A DNA stretch of 64,000 nt from an uncultured Eubacteriales bacterium (GTDB lineage Bacteria > Bacillota > Clostridia > Oscillospirales > CAG-382): contig CAKSCV010000001.1 of NCBI GenBank assembly GCA_934444645.1, positions 1 through 64,000 of the forward strand. The letters run 5' to 3'. The notes beneath the pieces were generated by a model that ran no database searches, was not told where the DNA came from, and saw only the letters and a program-made list of their open reading frames with translations. The position numbers and the translations under genes were made by a program. Numbering within the stretch: the stretch's first letter is position 1; each line of letters begins with the position of its first letter. Shown piece by piece: positions 25,298-33,470 of this stretch.

Positions 25298-26511
25298 CAG
25301 TCCTTTTTCAGGTTATAGACAGGCATACGGGGTATGCAATGCGCATTTGCCGCTGCCATGGCGCGCGCGGCGGCGGCATCCATGTTGTAATAGCGGTATT
25401 CGGCAAGCCGTCCGACAAGAACCAAGTTTTTATAGGCGGCAAGAGATGCGGCATACCGTGCATAAACAGCGGCACTTTCGGGAGAAGCAACCGGATAATA
25501 GGGGATATCACCGTTTGCAAAATCGCACGCTTTGGCGTATTCCTTCAAGATGATCGTACGCGGCGCGTGTTCGAGCGTCATGTGCTTGAACTCGGTGATG
25601 CGCGTGTATGGCATATCCACCGTGTAATTGACCGTGCCGCAGGGTTGGAAATACGGCGCATCGTGCGTTTCGAACGCAAGGTCAAGCGAACGATAGGGCA
25701 GTGCGCCGTAACGGCAGCCGAGAAGCACATCCGGAACGCCGGTGTATACAAAAACGCCTTCAAACGGCGTTTCGCCGATATACAGCTTTTTGTCTTCTTC
25801 CGAAAGCCGGACCACGTCCAAGGCGTCGGTCTGCGTTAAAAGCTTGATGTTTTCATGTGTCGCCATGCGCGTAAGCAGCGCAGTATAGCCGTCGGCCGGC
25901 AAGCCCTGATACCGGTCGGTAAAATAGCGGCCGTCGTGCGAAAGCCGGATGGGAACGCGTGCGGTGGTGGCAGGATCGATATCCTCCGGCTTTTTGCCCC
26001 ATTGCTTGACCGTGTAGGTCTCGAAAATGCTGCGGTAGATATAATCGCCGAGTGCGCGCAGGTCGCCTTCGTCGGTCTTTAACAAATCCAAAATGGAAAC
26101 ACTTGTGTTTTCACCGTACCGAAGAAGCAGCTTGTGTTCTAAAGCTTTCGCTTCTTCCTCCGGAAACGCGAGCCGCAGCGAATCCAAATTGAAGGGGACC
26201 GGCAGCAGCGCTCCGTGAACGTTGGCAAGCACCTTGTGCTCATAGCCGTTCCAGTCGGTAAAGCGGGAGAGAAATTCAAAAACTTCACGGTTGTTGGTAT
26301 GGAAAATGTGCGGTCCGTACCGATGGATGGTCAGTCCCGTTTCCGCATCTTTTTCGTCATAAGCGTTGCCGCCGAGGTGCGTGCGTTTTTCGAGCACCAA
26401 AACGCGGCAGCCGTTTTCGGCAAAAATGCGTGCCGCCACCAAGCCGGAAAAACCGGCTCCGGCGACAATTACATCAGGCTTGTAAGCCAGAATCTCCGTA
26501 TATCCGATCAT
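25297..26511 (-). CDS. glf: UDP-galactopyranose mutase
   Basis: A 404-residue flavoenzyme that interconverts UDP-galactopyranose and UDP-galactofuranose. The FAD-binding motif is VIVAGAGFSGLVAARIFAE, followed by LEKRTHLGGNAYDE. Family signatures HRYGPHIFHTNN, KQWGKKPEDIDP, RIPIR-like RVPIRLSHDGRYF and the C-terminal LVGRLAEYRYYNMD are present. It is about the usual length. AGAGGTG precedes the start. It follows a small unknown gene by nine bases and overlaps a GT2 gene. Confidence 0.96.
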   Translation of the reverse strand: MIGYTEILAYKPDVIVAGAGFSGLVAARIFAENGCRVLVLEKRTHLGGNAYDEKDAETGLTIHRYGPHIFHTNNREVFEFLSRFTDWNGYEHKVLANVHGALLPVPFNLDSLRLAFPEEEAKALEHKLLLRYGENTSVSILDLLKTDEGDLRALGDYIYRSIFETYTVKQWGKKPEDIDPATTARVPIRLSHDGRYFTDRYQGLPADGYTALLTRMATHENIKLLTQTDALDVVRLSEEDKKLYIGETPFEGVFVYTGVPDVLLGCRYGALPYRSLDLAFETHDAPYFQPCGTVNYTVDMPYTRITEFKHMTLEHAPRTIILKEYAKACDFANGDIPYYPVASPESAAVYARYAASLAAYKNLVLVGRLAEYRYYNMDAAAARAMAAANAHCIPRMPVYNLKKD

Positions 26512-26520
26512 GACGCACCT

Positions 26521-26940
26521 CTATATGCCGCTTCGGATGAGCGAAGCGTTGAGCGAATCAAGGACCTTTTCGCTTTCATACGGATTGTCGGGAATGACAA
26601 GCTTTTTATACTTCGGTTTTTCGGATAAGAATTCGCCGAGGGCTTTTTTCATATCCTCATAGGTGTAAAACGCGCCGATGACGCTGACGGAAATGTCGCT
26701 CACCTCAATGGTCATGCCGGCAAGGTCGCTGATCTCGGAGGAATCGTCCTCGGCGAGCACGGAAAGCACCGAAAGGGAGGCTTCGATTTGCTCGAAATCC
26801 TTGTCGGCACTCAAATACATATCCGCCGTGTCGCGCACCTCGTCGATGAACCAGGCGGCAAGACCGCAGGGCTTTTCGGCATGAGCGACGGTAATCATTT
26901 CTTCGGCATCACTTAGCACATCAAGTATTGCGTAAACCAT
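26521..26940 (-). CDS. Protein of unknown function in the glf operon
   Basis: A 139-residue acidic protein that I do not recognise. It begins MVYAILDVLSDAEEMITVAH, has no signal peptide, membrane helix or metal motif, and looks alpha/beta with a short acidic core (LAEDDSSEISDL) and a lysine-rich segment near 105-115. Start 26940 is used because it lies two bases after the ThuA gene stop. A longer frame inside ThuA is less likely. The tight spacing with ThuA and glf supports a real gene. Confidence 0.72.
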   Translation of the reverse strand: MVYAILDVLSDAEEMITVAHAEKPCGLAAWFIDEVRDTADMYLSADKDFEQIEASLSVLSVLAEDDSSEISDLAGMTIEVSDISVSVIGAFYTYEDMKKALGEFLSEKPKYKKLVIPDNPYESEKVLDSLNASLIRSGI

Positions 26941-26942
26941 GC

Positions 26943-27659
26943 TTATTTGGCTTCCGGTGCATTGTAGTGGCCGTAGGTTTGATAAACGCCGCGCGGCTCG
27001 GCTGCCCATACGATGGCGTTTTCAATTACGCGCTGGACGTTTTTGTCGTAGAAGGTCGGGAAGGATTCATGACCGGGACGGAAATAGAAAATGCGTCCGT
27101 TGCCGCGCGTGAAGGTCACGCCGCTGCGGAACACTTCGCCGCCGGAGAACCAGCTGGTGAAGACCACTTCGTCGGGCTTTGCAATGTCAAAATGCTCGCC
27201 ATAGGTCTCTTCATGCTCCAGTTCAAAATATTCGGGCAGACCGGCAGCGATCGGATGCGAGGGAGCCGTGACCCAAAGGCGTTCCTTGTCGCCGCTTTCG
27301 CGCCATTTTAAGTTGCAGCCGGTGCCGTTGAGCTTTTTGAAGATTTTGGAGAAGTGACCGGAGTGCAGCGCGATAAGCCCCATACCTTGCAGAACGCGCT
27401 CGAAAACGCGTTCAACAACCGCATCGTCCACCAAATGATGTGCGCAGTGTCCCCACCAGAGAAGCACATCGGTGTCGTCGAGCACCTCTTGCGTGAGGCC
27501 GTGTTCCGGTTCGTGAAGCGTGGCTGTGCGCACGGTAAATCTGCCGTCGGCATCGAGAAATTCTTTGATGGCCATATGCATGCCGTTCGGATAAACGGCC
27601 TTGACGTTTTCATGCTCCACTTCGTGAATGAATTCGTTGAATATTGTCACTTTAATCAT
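26943..27659 (-). CDS. ThuA domain-containing protein
   Basis: A 238-residue protein of the ThuA (trehalose utilisation) family, a class I glutamine amidotransferase-like fold. Segments include VTIFNEFIHE, DVLLWWGHCAHH, GLIALHSGHFSKIF, and RIFYFRPGHESFPTFYD. Family members occur in sugar catabolic loci, but no defined reaction is known to me. It is cytosolic and the first gene of the ThuA-unknown-glf-GT2 unit. AAAGGAAG precedes the start. Confidence 0.93.
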   Translation of the reverse strand: MIKVTIFNEFIHEVEHENVKAVYPNGMHMAIKEFLDADGRFTVRTATLHEPEHGLTQEVLDDTDVLLWWGHCAHHLVDDAVVERVFERVLQGMGLIALHSGHFSKIFKKLNGTGCNLKWRESGDKERLWVTAPSHPIAAGLPEYFELEHEETYGEHFDIAKPDEVVFTSWFSGGEVFRSGVTFTRGNGRIFYFRPGHESFPTFYDKNVQRVIENAIVWAAEPRGVYQTYGHYNAPEAK

Positions 27660-27735
27660 GATTTTTGTCTTCCTTTCTTGGTTCGTCCCATAGGTTGCCG
27701 GTTTTTGAAAACACGCTGCAGAGACTTAACCATAT

Positions 27736-27764
27736 TATAATACAACACGAACGGCTATATGTTA
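27736..27764 (-). promoter_or_regulatory. Promoter of the ThuA-glf operon
   Basis: TTAACA, 17 bases, TATTAT on the minus strand, with an overlapping TATAAT three bases further on. Confidence 0.65.
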
Positions 27765-27810
27765 ATAAACTGTTACTTTATGCGCCGATTTACGGTTTAC
27801 CGCCCGAAAA

Positions 27811-27842
27811 AAGAAAAACAGCCATCGTTTGGATGGCTGTTG
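27811..27842 (-). terminator. Terminator of the small peptide gene
   Basis: ACAGCCATC and GATGGCTGT pair around a four-base loop. On the minus strand the stem is followed by a T-rich run. Confidence 0.9.
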
Positions 27843-27879
27843 CAGTCAAGAATTGACGCGAACGAAAAACGGTTCGAAA

Positions 27880-27996
27880 TTAAACGGTTCCGAACAGATC
27901 GCCCGTATCGATGATGACGTCACTTCCGACAAGAATGTCTTCGGAAGCGGTGAATACCGTGATTTTTACAGACGGAGCTTCGTATGCTTTTTTCAT
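27880..27996 (-). CDS. Small 38-residue peptide of unknown function
   Basis: The product begins MKKAYEAPSVKITVFTASED and ends in a hydrophobic, glycine-containing tail (VIIDTGDLFGTV). A strong GGGGGAAA ribosome site, a TTGACA/TACCAT promoter and a terminator flank it, so it is a complete one-gene transcription unit. The pattern MKK-Y-P-V followed by an acidic D/S-rich end is common among short orphan peptides of gut Clostridia; I know no function. No modifying enzyme or exporter lies beside it, so a peptide natural product is not supported. Confidence 0.7.
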   Translation of the reverse strand: MKKAYEAPSVKITVFTASEDILVGSDVIIDTGDLFGTV

Positions 27997-28052
27997 TGTG
28001 AATTTCCCCCTAAAATATATTTTTACTGCATACCCATATAACTTACAAGTGT

Positions 28053-28081
28053 ATGGTATCACAAAAAAACGGTTTTGTCAA
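28053..28081 (-). promoter_or_regulatory. Sigma-70-type promoter of the small peptide gene
   Basis: TTGACA, 17 bases, TACCAT on the minus strand, 57 bases before the start codon. Confidence 0.7.
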
Positions 28082-28172
28082 TACTTTTTTTGTGAAAAAA
28101 GCCAAATATGCAAAAAAATCCGTGCCGCCTGCTTTGAAAGCCGTGCTTTTGAAAGTTTTGTGGCGCAAAATG

Positions 28173-28868
28173 TCAAATCGGCTGCCTGCCGTTTTTTAAC
28201 GGAACGACCTCACATACCGTCAAGACCCGATCCTTGACGTGAAAACGGATATCATATCCGGCAAAGGACACACCATAGCGGCGTTCGTCGTCGTGATAGG
28301 CCGGCCGCGGATCCTCGGCAAGCACGGCAAGCGCGGCTTTTCGCTTGCTTTCCGGAAGCTTTGCCGCAAGCTCCGGCGGAAATACCACGGACAGCGTTTG
28401 ATCCTTGACGCGTCCGGCAAAGCCTTCGCGCGCGTCGGGATGGCTGTCGGTGTAGGCAAGATACGGTTTGATGTCATAGATCGGCGTGTTGTCACGCAGA
28501 TCCGCGCCGGATACCACTAAAACCGGTCCGTTTTCGGTGTGCTCCAATCTTTCAAGCCGCACGGAGGAAAGCCCGATCGGGTTGGGCCGAAACGGCGAAC
28601 GCGTGGCGAAAACGCCCATGGTGCGGTTGCCGCCGAGCTTGGGCGGCGTGACGGTGGCTGAAAAGTGTCCGCGCTCTGTGCCTTCAAACGCCCATAACAG
28701 CCAGAGATAGTCGTAGCCCTCGATGCCGCGAAAAGCGTCCTCACTGCGGTATTCCGGCTCAAAGACGATGCGTCCGACAAGGTCAGCAATAAGGCCGCTT
28801 TGGCGGGGGATGCCGAACTTTTCGGGAAAATCGGTTCGGATGTGTGCAATAATTTTTAGTTCACTCAT
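28173..28868 (-). CDS. trmO: tRNA (N6-threonylcarbamoyladenosine-37) methyltransferase
   Basis: A 231-residue TrmO (TsaA-like) protein. The enzyme uses S-adenosylmethionine to methylate t6A at position 37 of threonine tRNAs. The beta-barrel signature appears as RSEDAFRGIEGYDYLWLLW, GVFATRSPFRPNPIGLSSVR and LRDNTPIYDIKPYL. The C-terminal domain of about 70 residues is present. It follows the AraC-family gene in the same direction after 107 bases, but no functional link is apparent. Confidence 0.95.
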   Translation of the reverse strand: MSELKIIAHIRTDFPEKFGIPRQSGLIADLVGRIVFEPEYRSEDAFRGIEGYDYLWLLWAFEGTERGHFSATVTPPKLGGNRTMGVFATRSPFRPNPIGLSSVRLERLEHTENGPVLVVSGADLRDNTPIYDIKPYLAYTDSHPDAREGFAGRVKDQTLSVVFPPELAAKLPESKRKAALAVLAEDPRPAYHDDERRYGVSFAGYDIRFHVKDRVLTVCEVVPLKNGRQPI

Positions 28869-28975
28869 TGTTTTTCCGTTTCTTCTGCAAGCAGAATGAT
28901 GGTTGTGTCGTCGGTTTAGGCTGTCCGAGAGTTTTTTTGAGAAGCTGCCTGCGCAAGGTTGTATTGGCGGTATCG

Positions 28976-29821
28976 CTAAGGTTCATTCGGATACCCTTTC
29001 AGTTTTGTTTCGCGATAGACGCTTGGAGAACAGCCGAGCTTTTTCTTGAACAGCCGGCTGAAATAGGCTTCGCTTTCAAAGCCGAGTGCTTCGGCAATAT
29101 AAGTAAAGGAAACCTTTTCGCTTTCGAGCATTCGTTTGGCAAGCTCCAGCTTTCGGTCAATACGGTAGCTTGCCGGACTCTTCCCGGAGTATTCCTTGAA
29201 CAGCTTGCGAAAATTGGCACTGCTGACGTGGCACATCTTCGCAAGCTCCTCCACCGAAAGCGAGCTTTGCGGATTTTTGCGCAAGTATTCGATTCCCGGC
29301 ATGATGGGCGAAAACCGCTTGTTTCCAACCTCCAAGGAGCTTTCGCCGAGCAAGGAGAGCATTTCATAGATTCCGGCACGCAGGGCGCAGGGCGATTTGA
29401 TCGGCGCTTCGCAGGCAAGCACCGTTTTTTCGGCAAGCTCGCGAAGTAAGACAAAGTTTGCGTTTTTGATGAGAAAAGGCGCATCGCCGAAGGTCAGCGG
29501 AATCTTTTGTGAAAACGCACGGAATTCGATGAGATAGGCGTCGGGATAGTCAGGTTCTTTGCCGTCCGAAAGGTTTAAGACCGCGTATTCGCTCTCTTCG
29601 GGCAGACAGACCGCGCTTCCGACCGGCGCAAAGAAAGAGCCGCCCGTTCCGGTATATTTTCCGGTCGCGCCGCAAAGAAGGATCAGCCCGTTTGCGCGGC
29701 GCGGATGCTCCATGCGGAATTCCGTTCCGGCACGCCATTTCTGCCGCATGGCAAAGAAATTCGTGATTTCAAAATCGAGCGTATACAGCTCGGAAAAGGT
29801 CGTTTTTCGGCAAAAGCCCAT
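28976..29821 (-). CDS. AraC-family transcriptional regulator
   Basis: A 281-residue regulator with an N-terminal cupin-like sensing domain (about 1-160) and a C-terminal double helix-turn-helix. The first helix-turn-helix is SVEELAKMCHVSSANFRKLF and the second, in YIAEALGFESEAYFSRLFKK, carries the AraC signature. It is divergent from the glycosidase-like gene at 29979 and probably activates it in response to a sugar. ATG at 29821 is chosen because AGAGGTGAG lies seven bases before it. Confidence 0.93.
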   Translation of the reverse strand: MGFCRKTTFSELYTLDFEITNFFAMRQKWRAGTEFRMEHPRRANGLILLCGATGKYTGTGGSFFAPVGSAVCLPEESEYAVLNLSDGKEPDYPDAYLIEFRAFSQKIPLTFGDAPFLIKNANFVLLRELAEKTVLACEAPIKSPCALRAGIYEMLSLLGESSLEVGNKRFSPIMPGIEYLRKNPQSSLSVEELAKMCHVSSANFRKLFKEYSGKSPASYRIDRKLELAKRMLESEKVSFTYIAEALGFESEAYFSRLFKKKLGCSPSVYRETKLKGYPNEP

Positions 29822-29880
29822 ACGCTCACCTCTTAAAAATAAGTATAGCACGAAAAGCGGCACCTGTCAAGCAAAGTGTT

Positions 29881-29912
29881 TCGAAAAGTGCAAAAAAACG
29901 AATCGAAATGTC
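29881..29912. promoter_or_regulatory. Direct-repeat candidate operator for the AraC regulator
   Basis: Two half-sites, TCGAAAAGTG (29881-29890) and TCGAAATGTC (29903-29912), lie 22 bases apart, about two helical turns, just upstream of the -35 region of the next gene. This suits an AraC-type dimer. It is inferred from spacing alone. Confidence 0.5.
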
Positions 29913-29936
29913 TATGGTAATTTGCCGCAGATGACG

Positions 29937-29942
29937 TATAAT
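29937..29942 (+). promoter_or_regulatory. -10 box of the glycosidase-like gene
   Basis: A perfect TATAAT, 37 bases before the GTG start, with a poor -35. A weak -35 beside an AraC site fits an activator-dependent promoter. Confidence 0.6.
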
Positions 29943-29978
29943 GAAAGGCGGCAAACAAGAAACGCGGAGGAAAGAAGC

Positions 29979-31976
29979 GTGTCTGAAAATTCATTTGAAA
30001 TTCGTTATAATTTACAAAACGGCGGTGTGGAATCCATCGTAAATGCCGCCGACCCTTACGCCATGAACTGGCTTGGCGTGAACCATACCTGGGGCACGGT
30101 GAAAAATGCAAAGGTTGTGTCGGTCACACCGACCGAAAACGGCCTGTGTGCCGTATATGAAACGCTGTATCTTCGCATTACGGCAAACCGTGCGCTTTGC
30201 GGCGACACCTACCGCGAAACCTATACGCTCGAAAACCGCTTGGAGGGCGATGTTTTCTGCAATCGCGGCGACTTCGGCATATACGCGCCCTTTCGTGACA
30301 GCTATGCCAACGCGAAGATCTGCATGACCGAGCGGTGCAACACGCATATTTGGTGCGGCAGGAACACCTCCTACATAAACGCGGTCAAAATGGGGCTTTG
30401 CGACTTCGGACTCGGCCTTGTGCTGACCGAGGGCAGTCTTGATTCGTACAGCATTGACCGGATATTACACGTCGTAAACAGTCTCGGCGATCTCGGCAGC
30501 GACGACCGCGGCGATTTTATTCTGCACCCGACGCCGTTTCGCTTAAGACCCGGCGAAAGCATCAAGCTTTCATGGGAGCTGTTTTGGTATAAGGACAGTC
30601 ATTTTCACGGGGAGCTGGAAAAAAGACAAGCTCTCATTTTGATCGATGCGGAAAATTTCACCGTCTTTTCAAATGAAAAAATAGCGTTTGCCGTCAACCA
30701 TCCGAACGCTTCGGTTTTTCTTGACGGAAAGAATATTCCGGTCTGCGTCAAAGACGGCAAAACGCTTGTGTCGTTTTCGCCGGAACGCTTGGGCGATCAT
30801 TTATTCACGGTGCGCGTGGGAGAAAATGAAACGATTACGCGCTTTTTCGTGCAGCTGCCGTTAAAGGAGCTGATTCGCCGCCGCGTGCATTTTATCATTG
30901 ACAAGCAACAGTTCCAGGAAGAAGGCGATATGCTCGACGGCGCGTTTCTCATTTATGACAACGAGGAAAAATGCCCGGTGTTCGACTATGTGTTCACCGA
31001 TTTCAATGCGTCGCGCGAGCGGCTGGTTATGGGGCTTTTGGTGGCAAAATACCTGCAATGGGTCAAGGACGACGAAGTGTACGGAAAATTCATGAAATAC
31101 TATCGGTTCGTCACACGCGAGTTTTACGATGAGGAAACCGGCGAGGTGTACAACAACGTCGGCAAGCACACCGAGTTCAAACGGCTGTATAACGCGCCGT
31201 GGATGTCGGTGCTTGTGCTTGAAATGTACAACTTGACCGGCGACAAAGGGTATCTTGAAAAGATGTTTAAGCTGCTTTCGGTGTACTATTCCATCGGCGG
31301 AGAAAAGTTCTATCCAAACGGCCTTTCGGTGTACGAGAGCGTGGCGGCATTACGCAAAGCCGGTATGACCGACAAAGCCGACGCGCTTACTGCAATGTAC
31401 AAAAAGCACGCCGAGACCATCCTAAAAAACAGCACCAATTATCCCGAACACGAGGTCAAATACGAGCAAACCATCGTCGCGCCGGCGGTAACGATCTTAA
31501 GTCAGTTGTATATGCTCACGGAGGATAAACGTCTGCTGGATGACGCCGGAAAGCATATAAGAATTCTCGAACGCTTCAACGGCAGCCAGCCGTCGCATTT
31601 CTTACATGACCAAGCCGTCCGGCACTGGGACGGCTATTGGTTCGGCAAGCGGCGGATGTACGGCGATACGTTTCCGCATACGGCATCCGTGCATACCTCA
31701 AACGCCTTTCTGCACTACGCCGCCGTGAGCGGAAATAAAGCGTACAAAACGCGTGCCTATGAAAGCGCACGCAATATGCTCTCCCTCTATCGTGAGGACG
31801 GAAGCGCGTCGTGCACCTATCTCTATCCGTTCTCGGTCAACGGCGTGAAAGGCGAGTTCTATGACCCGTATGCCAACGAGCAAGATGGTTTGTTATACTA
31901 TTTCATCAAGTTCTACAATGCGCTTGCCGAAAGTCCGTCGGACAACGATGCGTGTATCCGCACCTTTGAAAAGTGA
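29979..31976 (+). CDS. Large glycosidase-like protein (alpha/alpha-barrel type), function unproven
   Basis: A 665-residue cytosolic protein. Residues 1-290 look beta-rich (NWLGVNHTWGTVKNAKVV, then a second beta module near 210-290), and about 300-650 are helical with a repeating pattern like the six-hairpin toroid glycosidases (WMSVLVLEMYNLTGDKGYLE, DEETGEVYNNVG, LHDQAVRHWDGYWFG). There is no signal peptide. I cannot assign a family or catalytic residues with certainty. The GTG start at 29979 is set by GGAGG eight bases before it; an upstream frame runs back through the AraC gene and lacks support. Its neighbours (AraC, esterases, fucI) suggest breakdown of imported oligosaccharides. Confidence 0.8.
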   Translation: MSENSFEIRYNLQNGGVESIVNAADPYAMNWLGVNHTWGTVKNAKVVSVTPTENGLCAVYETLYLRITANRALCGDTYRETYTLENRLEGDVFCNRGDFGIYAPFRDSYANAKICMTERCNTHIWCGRNTSYINAVKMGLCDFGLGLVLTEGSLDSYSIDRILHVVNSLGDLGSDDRGDFILHPTPFRLRPGESIKLSWELFWYKDSHFHGELEKRQALILIDAENFTVFSNEKIAFAVNHPNASVFLDGKNIPVCVKDGKTLVSFSPERLGDHLFTVRVGENETITRFFVQLPLKELIRRRVHFIIDKQQFQEEGDMLDGAFLIYDNEEKCPVFDYVFTDFNASRERLVMGLLVAKYLQWVKDDEVYGKFMKYYRFVTREFYDEETGEVYNNVGKHTEFKRLYNAPWMSVLVLEMYNLTGDKGYLEKMFKLLSVYYSIGGEKFYPNGLSVYESVAALRKAGMTDKADALTAMYKKHAETILKNSTNYPEHEVKYEQTIVAPAVTILSQLYMLTEDKRLLDDAGKHIRILERFNGSQPSHFLHDQAVRHWDGYWFGKRRMYGDTFPHTASVHTSNAFLHYAAVSGNKAYKTRAYESARNMLSLYREDGSASCTYLYPFSVNGVKGEFYDPYANEQDGLLYYFIKFYNALAESPSDNDACIRTFEK

Positions 31977-31989
31977 GGGACGGACGAAC

Positions 31990-33402
31990 ATGAACCGAAC
32001 AAACAAAACGCATAGGTCCATGCTTCAAGACGCACTGTTTCCGCAGATCGTCCGCTTTTGTCTGCCGCTCATTGCCGCCAATCTCCTGCAGGTGGCATTC
32101 AATATGGCAGATACGGTCATTGTGGGACTTTCGAGCGAACCGGACGCGGTGGGAGCGGTCGGAACAACGACGGCGTTTATCAATTTGGTCGTCAATGTCT
32201 TTATCGGGTGCAGCGTCGGTGCAAAAGTGGTGATGGCGCGCGCGGTCGGTTCGAAAGAGAAAAAAGCCATGACCGAAACCATGCACACCGCCCTCGGCAT
32301 GAGCGTGCTGTTAGGGCTTTTATGCGGTGTGATCGGCTTTGCCGTATCCGGCGCGGCACTTGCCTGTATGGGGAACACGGGACGGTTATATACGTTAGCA
32401 CTTGTGTATACGCGCGTGTACTTTGTCGGCGTGCCGTTTGTGGCGGTCGTGAATTTTGCGTCGGCACTCTTTCATGCTGCCGGAAACACAAAAACACCGA
32501 TGGTCATCCTTACGGCCGGCGGCGTGTTAAATGTGCTCTTAAATCTGTTGTTTGTCGTGGGCTTCCATCGGTCGGTGGAGGGCGTTGCGGCGGCAACCGT
32601 GCTTTCGAACGCGTTTTGCGCGGTGCTTTTGGTGCACCGGCTGACGCGTGACAGCTTTTTCGGCTTAAAGCTGGCGCAGATACGCTTACATAAAGCTGCG
32701 TTCGGAAAGATCCTTCACATCGGGCTTCCGGCCGGTGTGCAAAGTATGTTGTTTTCCGTGTCGCATATGCTCATTCAGTCGTCGGTGCTTGCGGTCAACA
32801 ATGCCGCCGTTTCGGCTGACGCTGCCTTTGCACCGGTGGTCAAGGGCGTTTCCGCGGCAACCGGTATCGAGGGCTTTGCCAACATTGCGGTGAACGCGGT
32901 GGGGCAGGCGGCTTTATGCTTTGTCGGGCAGAACGTCGGCGCAGGCGACTATAAGCGCGTGCGCGAGGTGCGGCGCGCCTGTTATCTTATCGGCGTGTGC
33001 GCAGCCGTTCTGTTCGGCGGACTGCTGATTTTGCTTCGTGAGCCGCTTTTTGCGCTGTACGGCATCCGGAAAGCGGCGGAAGGTTCGTTAGAGCGCTTGG
33101 CGTATAACGCCGCCGAAACGCGGACGTTTGTCATGCTGGTTCCCTATGCCTTTCTTGCCTTGATGGAGGTCGGTTCGGGCACGATGCAGGGACTCGGAAG
33201 GGCAGTGACGGCGGCGTGTGTGTCGCTTGCCGGTTCGTGCGTGTTCCGCGTGGTATGGCTTCTTACGGTGTTTCCGAAAGCTCCGACACTTGTGTGCATC
33301 TTTGTTTCTTTTCCGCTGTCATGGCTTCTTACGGCTGCCGTGCATTTTATCTGCGCCGAGGTGATCTTAAAAAAGTGTGAAAAGCAACTGAATAAAGCTT
33401 GA
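31990..33402 (+). CDS. MATE-family transporter
   Basis: A 470-residue, about twelve-helix MATE protein, usually a cation-coupled exporter of drugs or metabolites. It has the family pattern of two six-helix halves: FCLPLIAANLLQVAFNMADT at the first helix and LHIGLPAGVQSMLFSVSHML at the seventh. The start at 31990 follows the previous stop by 13 bases, with GAGGGA upstream; longer frames overlap the enzyme gene. Placement inside a glycan locus suggests export of a sugar or aglycone, which is speculation. Confidence 0.93.
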   Translation: MNRTNKTHRSMLQDALFPQIVRFCLPLIAANLLQVAFNMADTVIVGLSSEPDAVGAVGTTTAFINLVVNVFIGCSVGAKVVMARAVGSKEKKAMTETMHTALGMSVLLGLLCGVIGFAVSGAALACMGNTGRLYTLALVYTRVYFVGVPFVAVVNFASALFHAAGNTKTPMVILTAGGVLNVLLNLLFVVGFHRSVEGVAAATVLSNAFCAVLLVHRLTRDSFFGLKLAQIRLHKAAFGKILHIGLPAGVQSMLFSVSHMLIQSSVLAVNNAAVSADAAFAPVVKGVSAATGIEGFANIAVNAVGQAALCFVGQNVGAGDYKRVREVRRACYLIGVCAAVLFGGLLILLREPLFALYGIRKAAEGSLERLAYNAAETRTFVMLVPYAFLALMEVGSGTMQGLGRAVTAACVSLAGSCVFRVVWLLTVFPKAPTLVCIFVSFPLSWLLTAAVHFICAEVILKKCEKQLNKA

Positions 33403-33427
33403 CAGCTTGCACGCGCTGTGTTATACT
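33399..33427 (+). promoter_or_regulatory. Sigma-70-type promoter of the first SGNH hydrolase gene
   Basis: TTGACA, 17 bases, TATACT, beginning at the end of the MATE gene. It gives the SGNH gene its own transcript. Confidence 0.8.
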
Positions 33428-33470
33428 GACAAAAAAGTCAGACGGAATAAGCTTTTAAGGAGAGTTGTTT

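Noticed and set aside
27880..27996. RiPP precursor
   Set aside because: No radical SAM, lanthionine, protease or exporter gene lies nearby, and the peptide lacks a leader/core pattern.
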